Source: Brevibacillus reuszeri (GTDB lineage: Bacteria > Bacillota > Bacilli > Brevibacillales > Brevibacillaceae). Taken from it: a stretch of 64,000 bases of DNA. The DNA lies in the NCBI RefSeq assembly GCF_001187725.1, contig NZ_LGIQ01000009.1, positions 810,547 through 874,546 on the forward strand, read 5' to 3'. Positions 44,382 through 54,771 of the stretch are shown piece after piece (positions within the stretch are counted from its first letter, which is position 1; the number at the start of each line of letters is the position of its first letter). The notes under the pieces were generated by a model. The model made no database searches. It saw only the letters and a program-made list of their open reading frames with translations, and had not been told where the DNA came from. The position numbers and the translations under genes are program-made.

Positions 44382-45347
44382 TTATTCGTACAAGTGACAA
44401 GCGATATATCTGCCGTTGACCTTCTTAAAGATCGGTTTCACTGTCCTGCAAATTTCCATGCAATCTGTGCAGCGTGGATGAAATGTGCATCCTGCTGGTG
44501 GATTGGCTGGACTGGGAACGTCTCCGCGCAGTACAATCCTCTCTTTTTTCATCAATGGATTCGGGTTAGGTACCGCCGACAAGAGTGCTTTCGTGTACGG
44601 ATGCATAGGAGTATCAAACAGCTCGGTCTTGTCCGCTAGCTCCACAATGCGTCCCAAATACATCACACCGATTCGGTTGCTAATATGCTTGACTACACTG
44701 AGATCATGGGCGATGAATAAATAGGTCAAGTCGAATTGCTCCTGCAAGTCCTGCAACAGATTAATCACCTGTGACTGAATCGATACGTCCAGAGCGGATA
44801 CAGGTTCATCCGCCACAATCAGCTTTGGGTTCAAGGCAAGTGCACGGGCAATCCCGATCCGCTGACGCTGTCCCCCGCTGAATTCATGACCGTAGCGCTT
44901 GGCATGCGCACTACTAAGCCCAACCACATTCAAGAGTTCATCGATGCGCCGGTTCTTTTCACTGCCCTGTGCGATCTTGTGGATTTCCAAAGGCTCCGCA
45001 ATGATATCTCCTACGGTTAGCCGTGGATCGAGCGAAGCATACGGGTCCTGGAAAACCATCTGCATGTCTTTGCGAAGTTTATGTAATTCGGTGGTCTTCA
45101 TACCGACCAGATTTCTCCCCTCGTACTTAACCTCTCCCTCTGTAGGATCGATTAATTGCAGAATGGCTCTGCCTGTCGTCGATTTTCCACAACCGCTTTC
45201 ACCTACCAGACCAAGTGTTTCCCCTTTGAAAATCGTAAAATCCAATCCGTCCACTGCTTTGACATGTCCGACCGTTCGGCTGAAAATCCCCTTTTTAATC
45301 GGAAAGTATTTCTTGAGATTGGTTACCTCAATTAACGGCTGACTCAT
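44382..45347 (-). CDS. Oligopeptide ABC transporter ATPase, OppF/DppF-type
   Basis: A 321-residue ATPase with Walker A GESGCGKS (about 55-62), signature [12 protein letters not shown], Walker B LIVADEP and the Cys-rich C-terminal extension [21 protein letters not shown] precedes the ATG. It overlaps the OppD-type gene by 20 bases and energises the two permeases upstream. Confidence 0.93.
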   Translation of the reverse strand: MSQPLIEVTNLKKYFPIKKGIFSRTVGHVKAVDGLDFTIFKGETLGLVGESGCGKSTTGRAILQLIDPTEGEVKYEGRNLVGMKTTELHKLRKDMQMVFQDPYASLDPRLTVGDIIAEPLEIHKIAQGSEKNRRIDELLNVVGLSSAHAKRYGHEFSGGQRQRIGIARALALNPKLIVADEPVSALDVSIQSQVINLLQDLQEQFDLTYLFIAHDLSVVKHISNRIGVMYLGRIVELADKTELFDTPMHPYTKALLSAVPNPNPLMKKERIVLRGDVPSPANPPAGCTFHPRCTDCMEICRTVKPIFKKVNGRYIACHLYE

Positions 45348-46323
45348 GACCGTTCCACCTCCCTTCCGACGAATGAAGCCAGCATCTGCTCACATGATCG
45401 GCTCCGATTTCCTCTAAACGTGGAGGCTCGATTTTACAAATGTCCATGGCATATTCGCAACGGGGAGCGAAGCTGCATCCGATTTGCGGAGCTCCTGGTG
45501 AGGGCACACTTCCTTTTATCGAGTAAAGGCGCTTTTCTGCAGATTCCAGCGTGGGCATGGACTTCATCAAACCTCGGGTATACGGGTGCTGTGGGTTGGT
45601 AAACAGCGTGACGACATCACTTTCTTCTACTACTTTTCCGTTATACATGACCACGACTCGATCGCACATTTCCGCTACGACTCCCAGATCATGCGTAATG
45701 AATAGAATAGCCGTGCCTTTGGTCGTTTTCAGTTCACGCATCAAATCGAGAATTTGCGCCTGAATCGTCACATCCAAGGCCGTAGTTGGTTCATCAGCTA
45801 TGAGAAGCTTGGGATTGCAAGCCATTGCCATGGCAATCATGACACGCTGTCGCATCCCGCCTGATAATCGATGCGGGTATTCATCCACGATTTGCTCTGC
45901 TCTCGGTATTCCAACGAGCCTCAACATCTCGATGGAACGCTCACGGGCTTTTCCCTTATCGTATTTCAAATGAATGCGAACCGCTTCTCCGATTTGATCC
46001 CCTATCGTGAAAACAGGATTGAGTGAGGTCATCGGCTCCTGAAAGATCATCGCCATCTCATTTCCGCGAATCTCTCTCATCTCTTCTTCCGACAGACGCA
46101 TGATATCTTGTCCGTTAAAATGTATCGCGCCTTCTACTTTCCCTGGTGTCAATCTCATCGCTGACAAGGAGGTGACACTCTTGCCGGAGCCGGATTCCCC
46201 TACAATTCCGACAGTCTCCCCTGCCCGAACTTTTATATCGACCCCATCTACAGCGGTTACTACACCGTCATCTGTGTAAAAGACCGTCTTCAAACCTTTT
46301 ATTTCCAAAATGCTGCGCTCCAT
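45328..46323 (-). CDS. Oligopeptide ABC transporter ATPase, OppD/DppD-type
   Basis: A 331-residue ATPase with Walker A GESGSGKS, signature [12 protein letters not shown], Walker B LLIADEP and the C-terminal [14 protein letters not shown] extension. The ATG at 46323 has GGAGG 7 bases upstream; the in-frame ATG at 46338 lies before that site. It is the partner of the OppF-type ATPase. Confidence 0.93.
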   Translation of the reverse strand: MERSILEIKGLKTVFYTDDGVVTAVDGVDIKVRAGETVGIVGESGSGKSVTSLSAMRLTPGKVEGAIHFNGQDIMRLSEEEMREIRGNEMAMIFQEPMTSLNPVFTIGDQIGEAVRIHLKYDKGKARERSIEMLRLVGIPRAEQIVDEYPHRLSGGMRQRVMIAMAMACNPKLLIADEPTTALDVTIQAQILDLMRELKTTKGTAILFITHDLGVVAEMCDRVVVMYNGKVVEESDVVTLFTNPQHPYTRGLMKSMPTLESAEKRLYSIKGSVPSPGAPQIGCSFAPRCEYAMDICKIEPPRLEEIGADHVSRCWLHSSEGRWNGHESAVN

Positions 46324-46339
46324 GGCTCTCCCTCCCATC

Positions 46340-47242
46340 TCACAGCTTCATTTTTGGATCAAGTGCATCACGCAAGCCGTCACCGAGCATATTGAAGCCC
46401 AGCACCATAAACATGATCGCCAAGCCCGGAATCGTACTGACGTGTGGAGCAGAACGCAAGTATTCTCTGCCAGTGCTCAGCATCGCGCCCCATTCAGGAG
46501 TGGGTGGCTGTGCTCCCATGCCGAGAAAGCTGAGTCCGGAGGCGGTAAGAATCGCAGTCGCGATGCGCATGGTCGACAAAACAATAATCGGCGCAACACT
46601 ATTGGGGATGACATGCTTGAAAATGATTCGGGAATGGCTGGCTCCCATCGATTTGGAAGCCTCAATATACTCCTTCGTTTTCACAGAAATGACCGCGCTC
46701 CGTGAGATTCTGGCAAAAGTAGGAACGGAAAAAATGCCGATCGCAATCATCACGTTGACCATGCCTGGACCAAGCACACTGACGATAGCCAGGGCGAGCA
46801 AAAAACTCGGAAAAGCCATAAAAATATCCATGATGCGCATGATCAGCATGTCAGCTTTGCCACCAAAATAACCAGATATCGTACCGAGACCGACTCCGAT
46901 ACCGACAGAAATCAGGACCCCTACAATTCCGATCATCAAGGAGATTTGAGCACCATACAAAATTCGTGAAAAAATATCGCGCCCGTACTCATCTGTGCCG
47001 AACCAATGATTCATGGATGGCGACTGCAGGATCACATTCATGTTTTGCTCAATCGGATCGTACGGTGCGATGACTCTTGCAAAAATAGCCAAGCCAACAA
47101 ATACAGCAACCATCCAAAAGCCAACCAGCGCACGCTTGTTCTTTTTAAATCGACGCAGCATGTATGCCCACGGTGAACGACGTTCATAAGCGGGCTCAGC
47201 TGATGTCGCTCCCACATTTAGCGTGATTTCGGAATTACTCAT
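46340..47242 (-). CDS. ABC transporter permease, DppC-type
   Basis: A 300-residue permease with an N-terminal helix (about 38-58), five further spans, the EAA-like loop SKSMGASHSRIIFKHVIPN and the C-terminal LSFLGMGAQPPTPEWG block. The ATG at 47242 has GAGGAGGGAA upstream. Confidence 0.93.
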   Translation of the reverse strand: MSNSEITLNVGATSAEPAYERRSPWAYMLRRFKKNKRALVGFWMVAVFVGLAIFARVIAPYDPIEQNMNVILQSPSMNHWFGTDEYGRDIFSRILYGAQISLMIGIVGVLISVGIGVGLGTISGYFGGKADMLIMRIMDIFMAFPSFLLALAIVSVLGPGMVNVMIAIGIFSVPTFARISRSAVISVKTKEYIEASKSMGASHSRIIFKHVIPNSVAPIIVLSTMRIATAILTASGLSFLGMGAQPPTPEWGAMLSTGREYLRSAPHVSTIPGLAIMFMVLGFNMLGDGLRDALDPKMKL

Positions 47243-47261
47243 CGCTCTTCCCTCCTCTTCA

Positions 47262-48182
47262 TCAGTCGTAGCGAATCCTCGGATCAACCGAGCCGTAGCA
47301 TAAATCAACAACGAGATTTACGATGACGAACAGAGCAGCGACAAAGAGAATGCTGCCTTGGATAGCGGGATAATCCCGAAACTGGATGGACTGAATAATA
47401 TAACGACCGAGTCCATTCATGGAAAAAACCGTTTCGGTCAAAACCGCTCCGCCCAGCAGATGACCGAACTCCAATCCGATGATGGTAATGATCGGAATTA
47501 ACGCATTTTTTAATGTGTGCTTGTAAATGACCAGCTTTTCTCTGACCCCTTTGGCACGGGCTGTTCGAATAAAATCCTGGTTAATCACTTCTAAAATACT
47601 CGAGCGTGTCAACCGTGCGAGCACTGCAGAGGATGAAAATCCAAGTGCCAGCGCCGGCAAAATGTAATGCTTGAACTGCGTGCTGCCCCCAGAGGGAAGC
47701 CATTGCAAATAATAGGAAAATACGAGAATCAGCATGATTCCCGACCAAAAAACAGGCATCGATATGCCAAATAATGAAACCATCATGGCAGTGTTGTCCT
47801 GCACACTATTTGGCTTCGTCGCAGAAATGACACCCGCAAAAAGTCCGATGATCACCATAATGACCACCGATAGCAAAGTCAGCATGATCGTATTGGGGAA
47901 TCTCGACAATATTTCTTCAGCCACCGGTCTGTCAGAACGCAGGGAAGTGCCCAAGTCTCCCTGGAGCAATCCCCATACGTAGCTGCCGTACTGTTCATAC
48001 AAAGGTCGATCAAGTCCCAAACGCTCGGTGACAATCTTAATCTCTTCTGCAGTCGCATCGACCCCTGCGATGAGATGCGCTGGATTGCCCGGCACGGAAT
48101 GGATGATGATAAAGCAAAGCAGGGACACACCAATCAGGGTCGGGATCATTTGCAGCAAGCGTTTTACGATATAACGGAGCAA
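47262..48182 (-). CDS. ABC transporter permease, DppB-type
   Basis: A 306-residue permease with an N-terminal helix, the GLDRPLYEQYGSY loop and a RAKGVREKLVIYKHTLKNALIP contact loop. The start is TTG, with AAGGGGGAA upstream. It is co-directional with and 19 bp from the DppC-type gene. Confidence 0.92.
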   Translation of the reverse strand: MLRYIVKRLLQMIPTLIGVSLLCFIIIHSVPGNPAHLIAGVDATAEEIKIVTERLGLDRPLYEQYGSYVWGLLQGDLGTSLRSDRPVAEEILSRFPNTIMLTLLSVVIMVIIGLFAGVISATKPNSVQDNTAMMVSLFGISMPVFWSGIMLILVFSYYLQWLPSGGSTQFKHYILPALALGFSSSAVLARLTRSSILEVINQDFIRTARAKGVREKLVIYKHTLKNALIPIITIIGLEFGHLLGGAVLTETVFSMNGLGRYIIQSIQFRDYPAIQGSILFVAALFVIVNLVVDLCYGSVDPRIRYD

Positions 48183-48200
48183 AGGAATTCCCCCTTCTCG

Positions 48201-49010
48201 TTATGCGTACATCTCTGGCATACGGTGCAGATGTGATGGAAGCTTTGCCCGCACTTCCTTCACACGCTCTAGATCAATCCGACAAGGAATCAAGCCTTCT
48301 GTCTCCGTGCCTTGAGCGAGGACCACGCCCATCGGGTCCACAACCAGACTTTGCCCGATGTAGTAATCATTGATCTGATTGCAAGCAACCACATAAGCCG
48401 TATTTTCCAATGCGCGAACCGAAACGAGATTTTCCCAGTGACGCTCCTTTACAGGTCCCTTCACCCAGCCAGAAGGAGCGACGAGCATATCCGCTCCGTG
48501 CAAAGCCTGATAACGGGCAATTTCGGGAAAACGCAATTCATAGCATACGAGCAAGCCAATTTTGCCAAATGGAGTTTCAACTGGTGTAAACAAAGAAGCG
48601 CCGGGTTTAATGTTCTGCGATTCCTTTGCTCCGAATGCATCGTACAAATGCGTCTTCCGGTACGTACTCACGATTGTCCCAGCCGAATCTACCAGAACGA
48701 CCGAATTATAGACTCTGTCATCCTCTGTATCCTCTGTCCTCTCCCGCATTCCAAATATGACCCAGACGCCATATTGGCGAGCCAACTCGCACATTCCACT
48801 GACAAACGGACCTTGTATCGTCTCCGCATCGTTTAGCTTTACCTCACGTGGCGTACCCACGAGAAAATAACTCATATACGCTTCCGGGAACACGACCAAA
48901 TCTGCCCCATGAATGCTCGTTGCCTCCCTGAGCGCTTTTTCTGCTTTTTGCAGATTCAATTGCTTGTCATCGGTCGAGCCTAACTGGGCCATCACCACTT
49001 GAAAAGACAT
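48201..49010 (-). CDS. Carbon-nitrogen hydrolase (nitrilase superfamily, amidase-like branch)
   Basis: A 269-residue carbon-nitrogen hydrolase with Glu43 in FPEAYMS, Lys119 in YRKTHLYD and Cys156 in VCYELRFPE. The CYELRFPE motif is typical of the omega-amidase/carbamoylase side of the family, unlike the CWEN nitrilase at 42599-43558. I chose the ATG at 49010, with AGGAG 8 bases upstream; longer in-frame starts run into the solute-binding gene. It sits between the binding protein and permease genes, so it probably cleaves an amide or carbamoyl bond of the imported substrate. Confidence 0.88.
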   Translation of the reverse strand: MSFQVVMAQLGSTDDKQLNLQKAEKALREATSIHGADLVVFPEAYMSYFLVGTPREVKLNDAETIQGPFVSGMCELARQYGVWVIFGMRERTEDTEDDRVYNSVVLVDSAGTIVSTYRKTHLYDAFGAKESQNIKPGASLFTPVETPFGKIGLLVCYELRFPEIARYQALHGADMLVAPSGWVKGPVKERHWENLVSVRALENTAYVVACNQINDYYIGQSLVVDPMGVVLAQGTETEGLIPCRIDLERVKEVRAKLPSHLHRMPEMYA

Positions 49011-49024
49011 CCTGGTCACTCCTG

Positions 49025-50557
49025 TCATTTTTTGATTACCTTGCGCAGATCCCAAATATATGTCGGTTGAAGCTCGACTCCCTCGACGTTTTTCCGTACA
49101 CCAACATAGCCTACGTCTTCGTGCAGGGAAATCCACGGAGCCTCCTCCTTGATCAGCTTCAATGCCTCGCCATACGATTTTTGACGATCCTCCGGCTTGA
49201 TCTGGGCCGCACCTGCTTTGATCAGCTTGTCTGCTTCCGGATTTGCATAATGGGAGTAATTGGTTGCATTCGTCGATAACAAACCGTCACTCAGGACAGA
49301 ATCAGCGTCACCCGTATTGGCAGAAGCCCCACGAACAAACAGATCATAGCTGTTCGGATCCTTCAATGCTTCCAAATAAGCGCCCAGTTCAAGAATTTTC
49401 AATTCAACATCCAGTCCAGCCTTTTGTAAATTGTTCTGGACAAACTCGGCTGCCGGTCTATCTTGAATGACGTTCGCAGCGAGGATCAGCCTCAGCCTAG
49501 TCCCCTCTTTTACACCTGCTTCTTTTAGTAGCTGCTTGGCTTTTTCCATGTCATACGGATACGCGCCTACATCGCTATAGCCAAACGTTTGCGCAGCTAC
49601 AGCTGCCGTTGCCATCTTCACTCGTCCTTCATACAGCTTGTTTACCAACGTCTCTCGATCAATCGCATAGTTAAGTGCTTGGCGAACCTTGATTTGGTCG
49701 AGCGGCGCTTTTGTCGTATTGATTCCGACATACAAGACCCTGTTCGTCGCTCTGGAGATAACTGTCAGGTCAACCTTGCTCTTCAGCTGATCTATCTCCG
49801 AAGCTGGTACTTTTTCGATTACATCTGCTTCTCCTGTTTCCAGCATGATGACGCGCGCAGCATTTTCCGGGACTGGTTTAAAGGTAACGGATTTCACACC
49901 TGGCTTGCCGCCCCAATATTGTGGATTCGCTTCCAATACCAACGCATCTCCAGGAGTCCATTGCTTGAAGATAAAAGGACCAGTCCCTACTGGGTTTTTG
50001 GCGATCCCTTGCTCGTTTTCCTGAATCGATTTGGGGCTGAGGATTCCACTCGCCGTGACAGCCAGGTTGTTTAAAAAAGGTCCCTGTGGTGTATTGAGAT
50101 GGAATACCACCTCTGTATCGTTATTTGTGGTAATATGATCAATAAATTGCCCAACAAGAGCGCGGCGGCTGAGCTTCTTCTCCTTGTTCGCAACTCGTTC
50201 AAAGCTGATTTTTACCGCTTCTGCATTAAATGGAGTGCCGTCGTGAAACGTAACGCCTTGTCTAAGCTTGAAGGTCCATGTTTTCCCGTCTTCTGAAACG
50301 GTCCAGCTTTCTGCCAAACGTGGTACGATCTCCATCTTTTCATTAAAAGCAACGAGCGTATCCAGGACCTGGTAATTGATCAAGCTCGAGATCGTGTCCG
50401 TAGCGTTATGCGGGTCTAGGCTCACGGGATCTCCCGTTAGGGCTACCACCAAGTCTTTTGCTTCTATTTCGCCTGAAGAGGCCGACTCATTTGAGCCGCA
50501 AGCCGCAAGTAACAATGTCAATGAAAGCAATAATGATGCTAGTCGATTCCTTCGCAC
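49025..50557 (-). CDS. Extracellular solute-binding lipoprotein (family 5)
   Basis: A 510-residue binding protein with lipobox LLAACGS (about residue 20) and family-5 blocks (GDPVSLDPHNATD, WTFKLRQGVTFHDGTPFNAEAV, GTGPFIFKQWTPGDALVLE). The start is GTG with AAAAGGGGG upstream. It follows the RraA gene and precedes the hydrolase and permeases. It resembles GsiB-type binding proteins. The ligand is unknown. Confidence 0.92.
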   Translation of the reverse strand: MRRNRLASLLLSLTLLLAACGSNESASSGEIEAKDLVVALTGDPVSLDPHNATDTISSLINYQVLDTLVAFNEKMEIVPRLAESWTVSEDGKTWTFKLRQGVTFHDGTPFNAEAVKISFERVANKEKKLSRRALVGQFIDHITTNNDTEVVFHLNTPQGPFLNNLAVTASGILSPKSIQENEQGIAKNPVGTGPFIFKQWTPGDALVLEANPQYWGGKPGVKSVTFKPVPENAARVIMLETGEADVIEKVPASEIDQLKSKVDLTVISRATNRVLYVGINTTKAPLDQIKVRQALNYAIDRETLVNKLYEGRVKMATAAVAAQTFGYSDVGAYPYDMEKAKQLLKEAGVKEGTRLRLILAANVIQDRPAAEFVQNNLQKAGLDVELKILELGAYLEALKDPNSYDLFVRGASANTGDADSVLSDGLLSTNATNYSHYANPEADKLIKAGAAQIKPEDRQKSYGEALKLIKEEAPWISLHEDVGYVGVRKNVEGVELQPTYIWDLRKVIKK

Positions 50558-50590
50558 AGAATAAAACCCCCTTTTCTACATGCCTGCTGT

Positions 50591-51226
50591 TTACGATTGC
50601 TTGACCCGAGATAAGTACAACTGATCGTAGCCACGTTCTTCTCGCATTTGCTTTTCCTTTTGCTGTTTTTCCAATGCTTTTATGGCGAAATCTTTGGCTT
50701 GGGCTGGATTAACCACGAAAACACCGTCATCATCGGCGACTACCAAATCTCCCGGATTAATGCCGACACCGCAAATACTGACGGTCGTATTGACTTCTCC
50801 TTCCAGGTTGAGTGCTCTTGTAGTCAGCGGACTAATTCCCCGGGAGAAGACTGGAAAGCCCACCTCCATAATCGGTCGAACATCTGTCACGCATCCGGAA
50901 ACGATCGCCCCAACTACCTTTTTTGTCATAGCAGCATACGTCATGAACTCTCCCCAGCAAGCACGCTGCTCGTCACCAGACATGTCAACCACAATCACAT
51001 CGCCTGGCTCTACCAATTCAAGCGCGTGGCGAATCGCTGTAGCATCAATGTGCGGAATACGTACCGTCACGGCATTGCCAACAAAGTGAATAGGTCGAAA
51101 CAAAGGCTGCAATCCTGTCAGAAAACCAAAATCCGTAAGATGACCAATCGTGGATGGACTCACTGTTTCATATAGATCGCGCAGCTCTTCGGTAACACCC
51201 GCAACCCTTGGTTTAATCGTAAACAA
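50591..51226 (-). CDS. RraA-family protein (HMG/CHA aldolase or oxaloacetate decarboxylase fold)
   Basis: A 211-residue RraA-fold protein. It has the conserved G-x-A-x-T-V segment (FVGNAVTVRIPHIDA), DVIVVDMSGDEQRACWGE, the D-x-x-x-x-R type VTDVRPIMEVGFPVFSRGISP, and GDLVVADDDGVFVV. Catabolic members are divalent-metal class II aldolases or decarboxylases acting on 4-hydroxy-4-methyl-2-oxoglutarate or similar acids; others only regulate RNase E. In this operon a catabolic role is more likely. I chose TTG at 51226, with AAAGGGGAG 8 bases upstream. It is the first gene behind the -24/-12 promoter at 51264-51282. Confidence 0.82.
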   Translation of the reverse strand: MFTIKPRVAGVTEELRDLYETVSPSTIGHLTDFGFLTGLQPLFRPIHFVGNAVTVRIPHIDATAIRHALELVEPGDVIVVDMSGDEQRACWGEFMTYAAMTKKVVGAIVSGCVTDVRPIMEVGFPVFSRGISPLTTRALNLEGEVNTTVSICGVGINPGDLVVADDDGVFVVNPAQAKDFAIKALEKQQKEKQMREERGYDQLYLSRVKQS

Positions 51227-51263
51227 GATCAGCACTCCCCTTTCGTATTTGAACCAGGTATTA

Positions 51264-51282
51264 TTGCATGAACTATGCCAAT
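51264..51282 (-). promoter_or_regulatory. Sigma-54 (-24/-12) promoter of the RraA-Opp-nitrilase operon
   Basis: On the minus strand TTGGCATAGTTCATGCAA keeps the essential GG-N10-GC and matches TGGCAC-N5-TTGCA except at two positions. It is about 40 bases upstream of the RraA start, and the divergent gene encodes a sigma-54 activator. Confidence 0.72.
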
Positions 51283-51452
51283 ACTCAGAATGTTCATTTG
51301 GCAGCATTTCTACTCGTTATGTTTGGACAAGCTATCCCGAAAACGGAACAAACGTACCAAAAGAGGAACTACATAGCTTATCAAGAATGTATAGTAAGTA
51401 GAGTGGTTTACTTGTGTATGTCAAATTCCCTAGTCAGGAGAGAGCAGCCTTG

Positions 51453-53405
51453 ATGACGAATATTTCGATACTGGGGCAAGGAGATTTCATCCAGCTAGCG
51501 ACACGAATCACAACCAAGCTCGCAAGCAAGATGAATGTGAACATTCAAGTTTTTGAATCACATCCCGAGGATGCTGACGATTTGCTCCATACTCTTTTGC
51601 CTCGCGTGGAGAAAACCGAGACGGACATTATCATTACGGGCCGCTTCACCAAAGGCCTGCTGGAAAGCAAGACCGATATTCCTGTGATTCATTTGCATTT
51701 GACTCCATCCGACATTCTCTCAGCTGTGAAAAAGTCGATGCCCTACTCCAACCGTATCGCCATCGCGATGTTTGACCTGGCAGATCTTCGCTACGACTAC
51801 TCTGCCCTGCAGGATTTGCTGAATATCAAGCTCGAGTACATCACCTACCGCACCCCGGAAGAGCTACAGGTAAAAATTGAGAAGTTTTCCAAAACGAAAG
51901 GCGCAGTGATCGGAACCGGATTTGCCGTTACCTTTGCCAAACAAAACGGGCTGCATGGAACCCTCATTTATTCCGAAAAAAGTATTCTCGAATCGATCGA
52001 GCGTGCGATCGAAATCATCCATTATAAAAGAGAAGAAGAAACAAAGAATCAAGAGTTTAAAGCCATTATTCATTCCGTCCGTGACGGGATCATCGCCACA
52101 AATGGACAAGACAAAATCACAATCGTCAACGAGGCTGCCCGCAAGCTCCTGGAGTTGCCCGCAGAAAGTCTGTTTGGAAAGGAATTGTCTCAAGCCGTAT
52201 CCGATGAAGCCTCTCGCCAGCTTGCTGATCAGGACGACTTTCAAGATAAAATCATTTCGTTCGAGCATTCGCGCCTGAATACGAATAAAACCATCTTGTA
52301 TCAAAAGGGCAGGAAGATCGGTAACGTATTTACCTTTCAAGACATTACTAACATCCAAAAAATTGAACAAAAATATCGATTGGAGAATGAAGCCAAAGGA
52401 CAACTCGCGAAAACCACGTTTGAGGACATCATTTGTGAGAATGCAGATATGAAACGGACGATTGAGCGTGCCAAGAAATTTGCTCTGACAGACTCGACAG
52501 TACTGATTATCGGGGAAACCGGAACAGGAAAGGAATTAATAGCCCAAAGCATTCACAATCATAGCAAGCGAAAGTCACATCCATTTGTTGCAATCAATTG
52601 TGCCGCCCTGCCTGAGACACTGTTGGAAAGTCAGCTGTTTGGCTACGAGGATGGAGCTTTTACGGGCGCCTCCAAGCATGGGAAAAAAGGGTTGTTTGAG
52701 GTTGCGCACAACGGCACTGTCTTTCTGGATGAAATCAATTCGATTTCGCTTCATTTCCAAGCACGCCTGCTTCGGGTCTTGCAAGAAAAGGAGGTCGTGT
52801 GTCTCGGCGGCAACAAGGTGATCCCGATTAACATTCGTGTGCTGGCAGCGGCGAATGAGGATTTAATTCATCTGGTGAAAAACAACACCTTTCGCGCAGA
52901 TCTGTATTATCGTCTGAATGTGCTCAAGGTGAACGTCCCTCCCCTGCGCAATCGCTTGGAGGATATACCGCTTCTTACCAAGCTTTTTCTAAAAAATCAG
53001 AGCAAGGACTTGTTCCGCCAGCTCGAGCCGTACGCTTTGACCCTGTACAGCGAATTAAAGAAATACCATTATCCTGGCAATATTCGTGAGCTGTATAACA
53101 TCCTGGAGCGATTTGCTATTTTAATCGACCCGGCTGATGAACAACAGCTTCTTGGTGCCGAGTTCATCAAGCAGATTGTTCTGGAGTGCATGGAGGATCG
53201 CTCTGAGGAATGGATGCACATGGAGGATAAAATTGAGATGGGAATCAAGGAAAGCTACCGGGAGAGCATGCTAGAAGCGGAAAAAGTGATTATGCAAAAG
53301 TATTTGGAATCGTTTCGTGGAGATAAATCACTGCTGGCATCCAAGCTGGGAATGGGCAGAACGACCTTTTATCGCAAGCTAAAGGATTTGGATATCACGC
53401 TATGA
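51453..53405 (+). CDS. Sigma-54-dependent activator with a PrpR-type N-terminal sensor
   Basis: A 650-residue activator. The N-terminal 180 residues look like the PrpR_N sensor (ATRITTKLASKMNVNIQVFE, IIITGRFTKGLLES, IPVIHLHLTPSDIL, AVIGTGFAVTFAKQNGL), which in relatives binds organic acids or metabolites. A PAS domain (about 205-300), a sigma-54 AAA+ domain (Walker A GETGTGKE, loop GAFTGA, HYPGNIRELYN) and a Fis-type helix-turn-helix (ASKLGMGRTTFYRKL) follow. The ATG at 51453 follows an AGGAGA site. It is divergent from the operon behind the -24/-12 promoter and is its expected activator. Confidence 0.92.
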   Translation: MTNISILGQGDFIQLATRITTKLASKMNVNIQVFESHPEDADDLLHTLLPRVEKTETDIIITGRFTKGLLESKTDIPVIHLHLTPSDILSAVKKSMPYSNRIAIAMFDLADLRYDYSALQDLLNIKLEYITYRTPEELQVKIEKFSKTKGAVIGTGFAVTFAKQNGLHGTLIYSEKSILESIERAIEIIHYKREEETKNQEFKAIIHSVRDGIIATNGQDKITIVNEAARKLLELPAESLFGKELSQAVSDEASRQLADQDDFQDKIISFEHSRLNTNKTILYQKGRKIGNVFTFQDITNIQKIEQKYRLENEAKGQLAKTTFEDIICENADMKRTIERAKKFALTDSTVLIIGETGTGKELIAQSIHNHSKRKSHPFVAINCAALPETLLESQLFGYEDGAFTGASKHGKKGLFEVAHNGTVFLDEINSISLHFQARLLRVLQEKEVVCLGGNKVIPINIRVLAAANEDLIHLVKNNTFRADLYYRLNVLKVNVPPLRNRLEDIPLLTKLFLKNQSKDLFRQLEPYALTLYSELKKYHYPGNIRELYNILERFAILIDPADEQQLLGAEFIKQIVLECMEDRSEEWMHMEDKIEMGIKESYRESMLEAEKVIMQKYLESFRGDKSLLASKLGMGRTTFYRKLKDLDITL

Positions 53406-53420
53406 TCTCTTTACGACGCA

Positions 53421-53458
53421 AAAACAGCCACCCCATTTCACTTGGGCATGGCTGTTTT
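53421..53458. terminator. Bidirectional terminator after the PrpR-like gene
   Basis: AAAACAGCCA (53421-53430) and TGGCTGTTTT (53449-53458) form a perfect 10-bp stem with T-tracts on both sides, between convergent genes. Confidence 0.8.
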
Positions 53459-53464
53459 TGTTGT

Positions 53465-54742
53465 TTATTTAGACACTCCTGCTACTGTCAAATTCGTGCT
53501 TGCTTTGGCGATTCGCATGGACATCAGTGCTGCGAGCAAGCAGACAAGACCAGCAATGATAAATGGTGTCGAGTAGCTTCCCAGCCAGTCACGCATGACC
53601 CCTGCACCATAAGCTGCTGCCGAAGCCCCCACCTGGTGAGCGACCACGATCCAACCGAAAATCATGCCCGAGTTCTCTTTCCCGAATTCTTGCGCAGCCA
53701 GCTTCACAGTCGGTGGAACGGTAGCAATCCAATCGAGACCATAGAAGATCGAGAAGATGAGCAGCATCGTTGGACCTGCATCAAGTGCATACGGTAGAAA
53801 CATCAGAGACAGACCACGCAGTCCATAGTAAATGAAGAGCAGCTTGCGATTGTCGTAACGATCTGAGAGCCAGCCCGACAAAGTCGTACCAACCAAATCA
53901 AACAACCCCATCAAGGCTAAAAGACCGGCTGCCGTCACCTCTGGAATTCCAAAATCACCACAGGCTGGTATAAGATGGGTACCAATCAGTCCATTTGTAG
54001 AAAAACCACAGAAAAAGAAGGTACCAGCCAGTAGCCAAAACGTTTTGTTTTTCAATGCAGACAGCAACGCTTTAATCGGTGTTAGAAAAATATTCCCGGT
54101 AAACGGTACCGGCGGGGCAACTTTATCTGTTCCATAAGGTGCGAGACCTACTTCGTGCGGATGATTACGAAACCAGATTGCAACAACGATCATCACGATC
54201 ACCAATGCAGCCACAGAGGTAAAAATTGCATAGCGCCAACCAAACTCCACCGTAATTTTCGCGAGCAGGGGCAAAAACAGCAGCTGACCTGTAGCGGCAC
54301 TCGCTGTAAGCAGACCGACCACTAAGCCACGGCGATGCACAAACCATTGATTACTGACCGTGACCCCCAGCACATTGGCCATCATCCCTGTAGCAAGCCC
54401 GGATACCAAGCCCCACAAAATTTCAAACTGCCAAAGAGAGGTCATTAATGGCGTAACAGCCAAGCTTCCTGCCAATACGGCAAGGGATATGACAACCACT
54501 CTGCGTATTCCGAATTTTTGCAATAACGCTGCTGCAAAAGGTCCTGTCAAGCCATATAAGAATATTCCGACAGAAATGACACCAGAAATACTCCCTCGAC
54601 TCCAGCCAAATTCAGTCGAGAACGGCAGCATGAGGATACTTGGCATGGATCTGATACCAGCAGAAACTAGCAAGGTGAGAAAAGTAAGAAAGACCACAAT
54701 CCAACCGTAATAAATACCTGGGGCTTTTTCCTTCAACTGCAT
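53465..54742 (-). CDS. MFS transporter (oxalate/formate or monocarboxylate-like)
   Basis: A 425-residue, 12-segment major facilitator protein. The N-terminal YYGWIVVFLTFLTLLVSAGIRSMPSI and the WSRGSISGVISVGIFLYGLTGP block resemble the monocarboxylate/oxalate-formate antiporter group. GGAGGAG precedes the ATG. A MarR gene lies just upstream, with a shared operator-like motif before each gene, so the transporter is probably controlled by that regulator. Direction and substrate are unknown. Confidence 0.86.
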   Translation of the reverse strand: MQLKEKAPGIYYGWIVVFLTFLTLLVSAGIRSMPSILMLPFSTEFGWSRGSISGVISVGIFLYGLTGPFAAALLQKFGIRRVVVISLAVLAGSLAVTPLMTSLWQFEILWGLVSGLATGMMANVLGVTVSNQWFVHRRGLVVGLLTASAATGQLLFLPLLAKITVEFGWRYAIFTSVAALVIVMIVVAIWFRNHPHEVGLAPYGTDKVAPPVPFTGNIFLTPIKALLSALKNKTFWLLAGTFFFCGFSTNGLIGTHLIPACGDFGIPEVTAAGLLALMGLFDLVGTTLSGWLSDRYDNRKLLFIYYGLRGLSLMFLPYALDAGPTMLLIFSIFYGLDWIATVPPTVKLAAQEFGKENSGMIFGWIVVAHQVGASAAAYGAGVMRDWLGSYSTPFIIAGLVCLLAALMSMRIAKASTNLTVAGVSK

Positions 54743-54771
54743 GAGAAGACTCCTCCACTCTCCTATTTATT

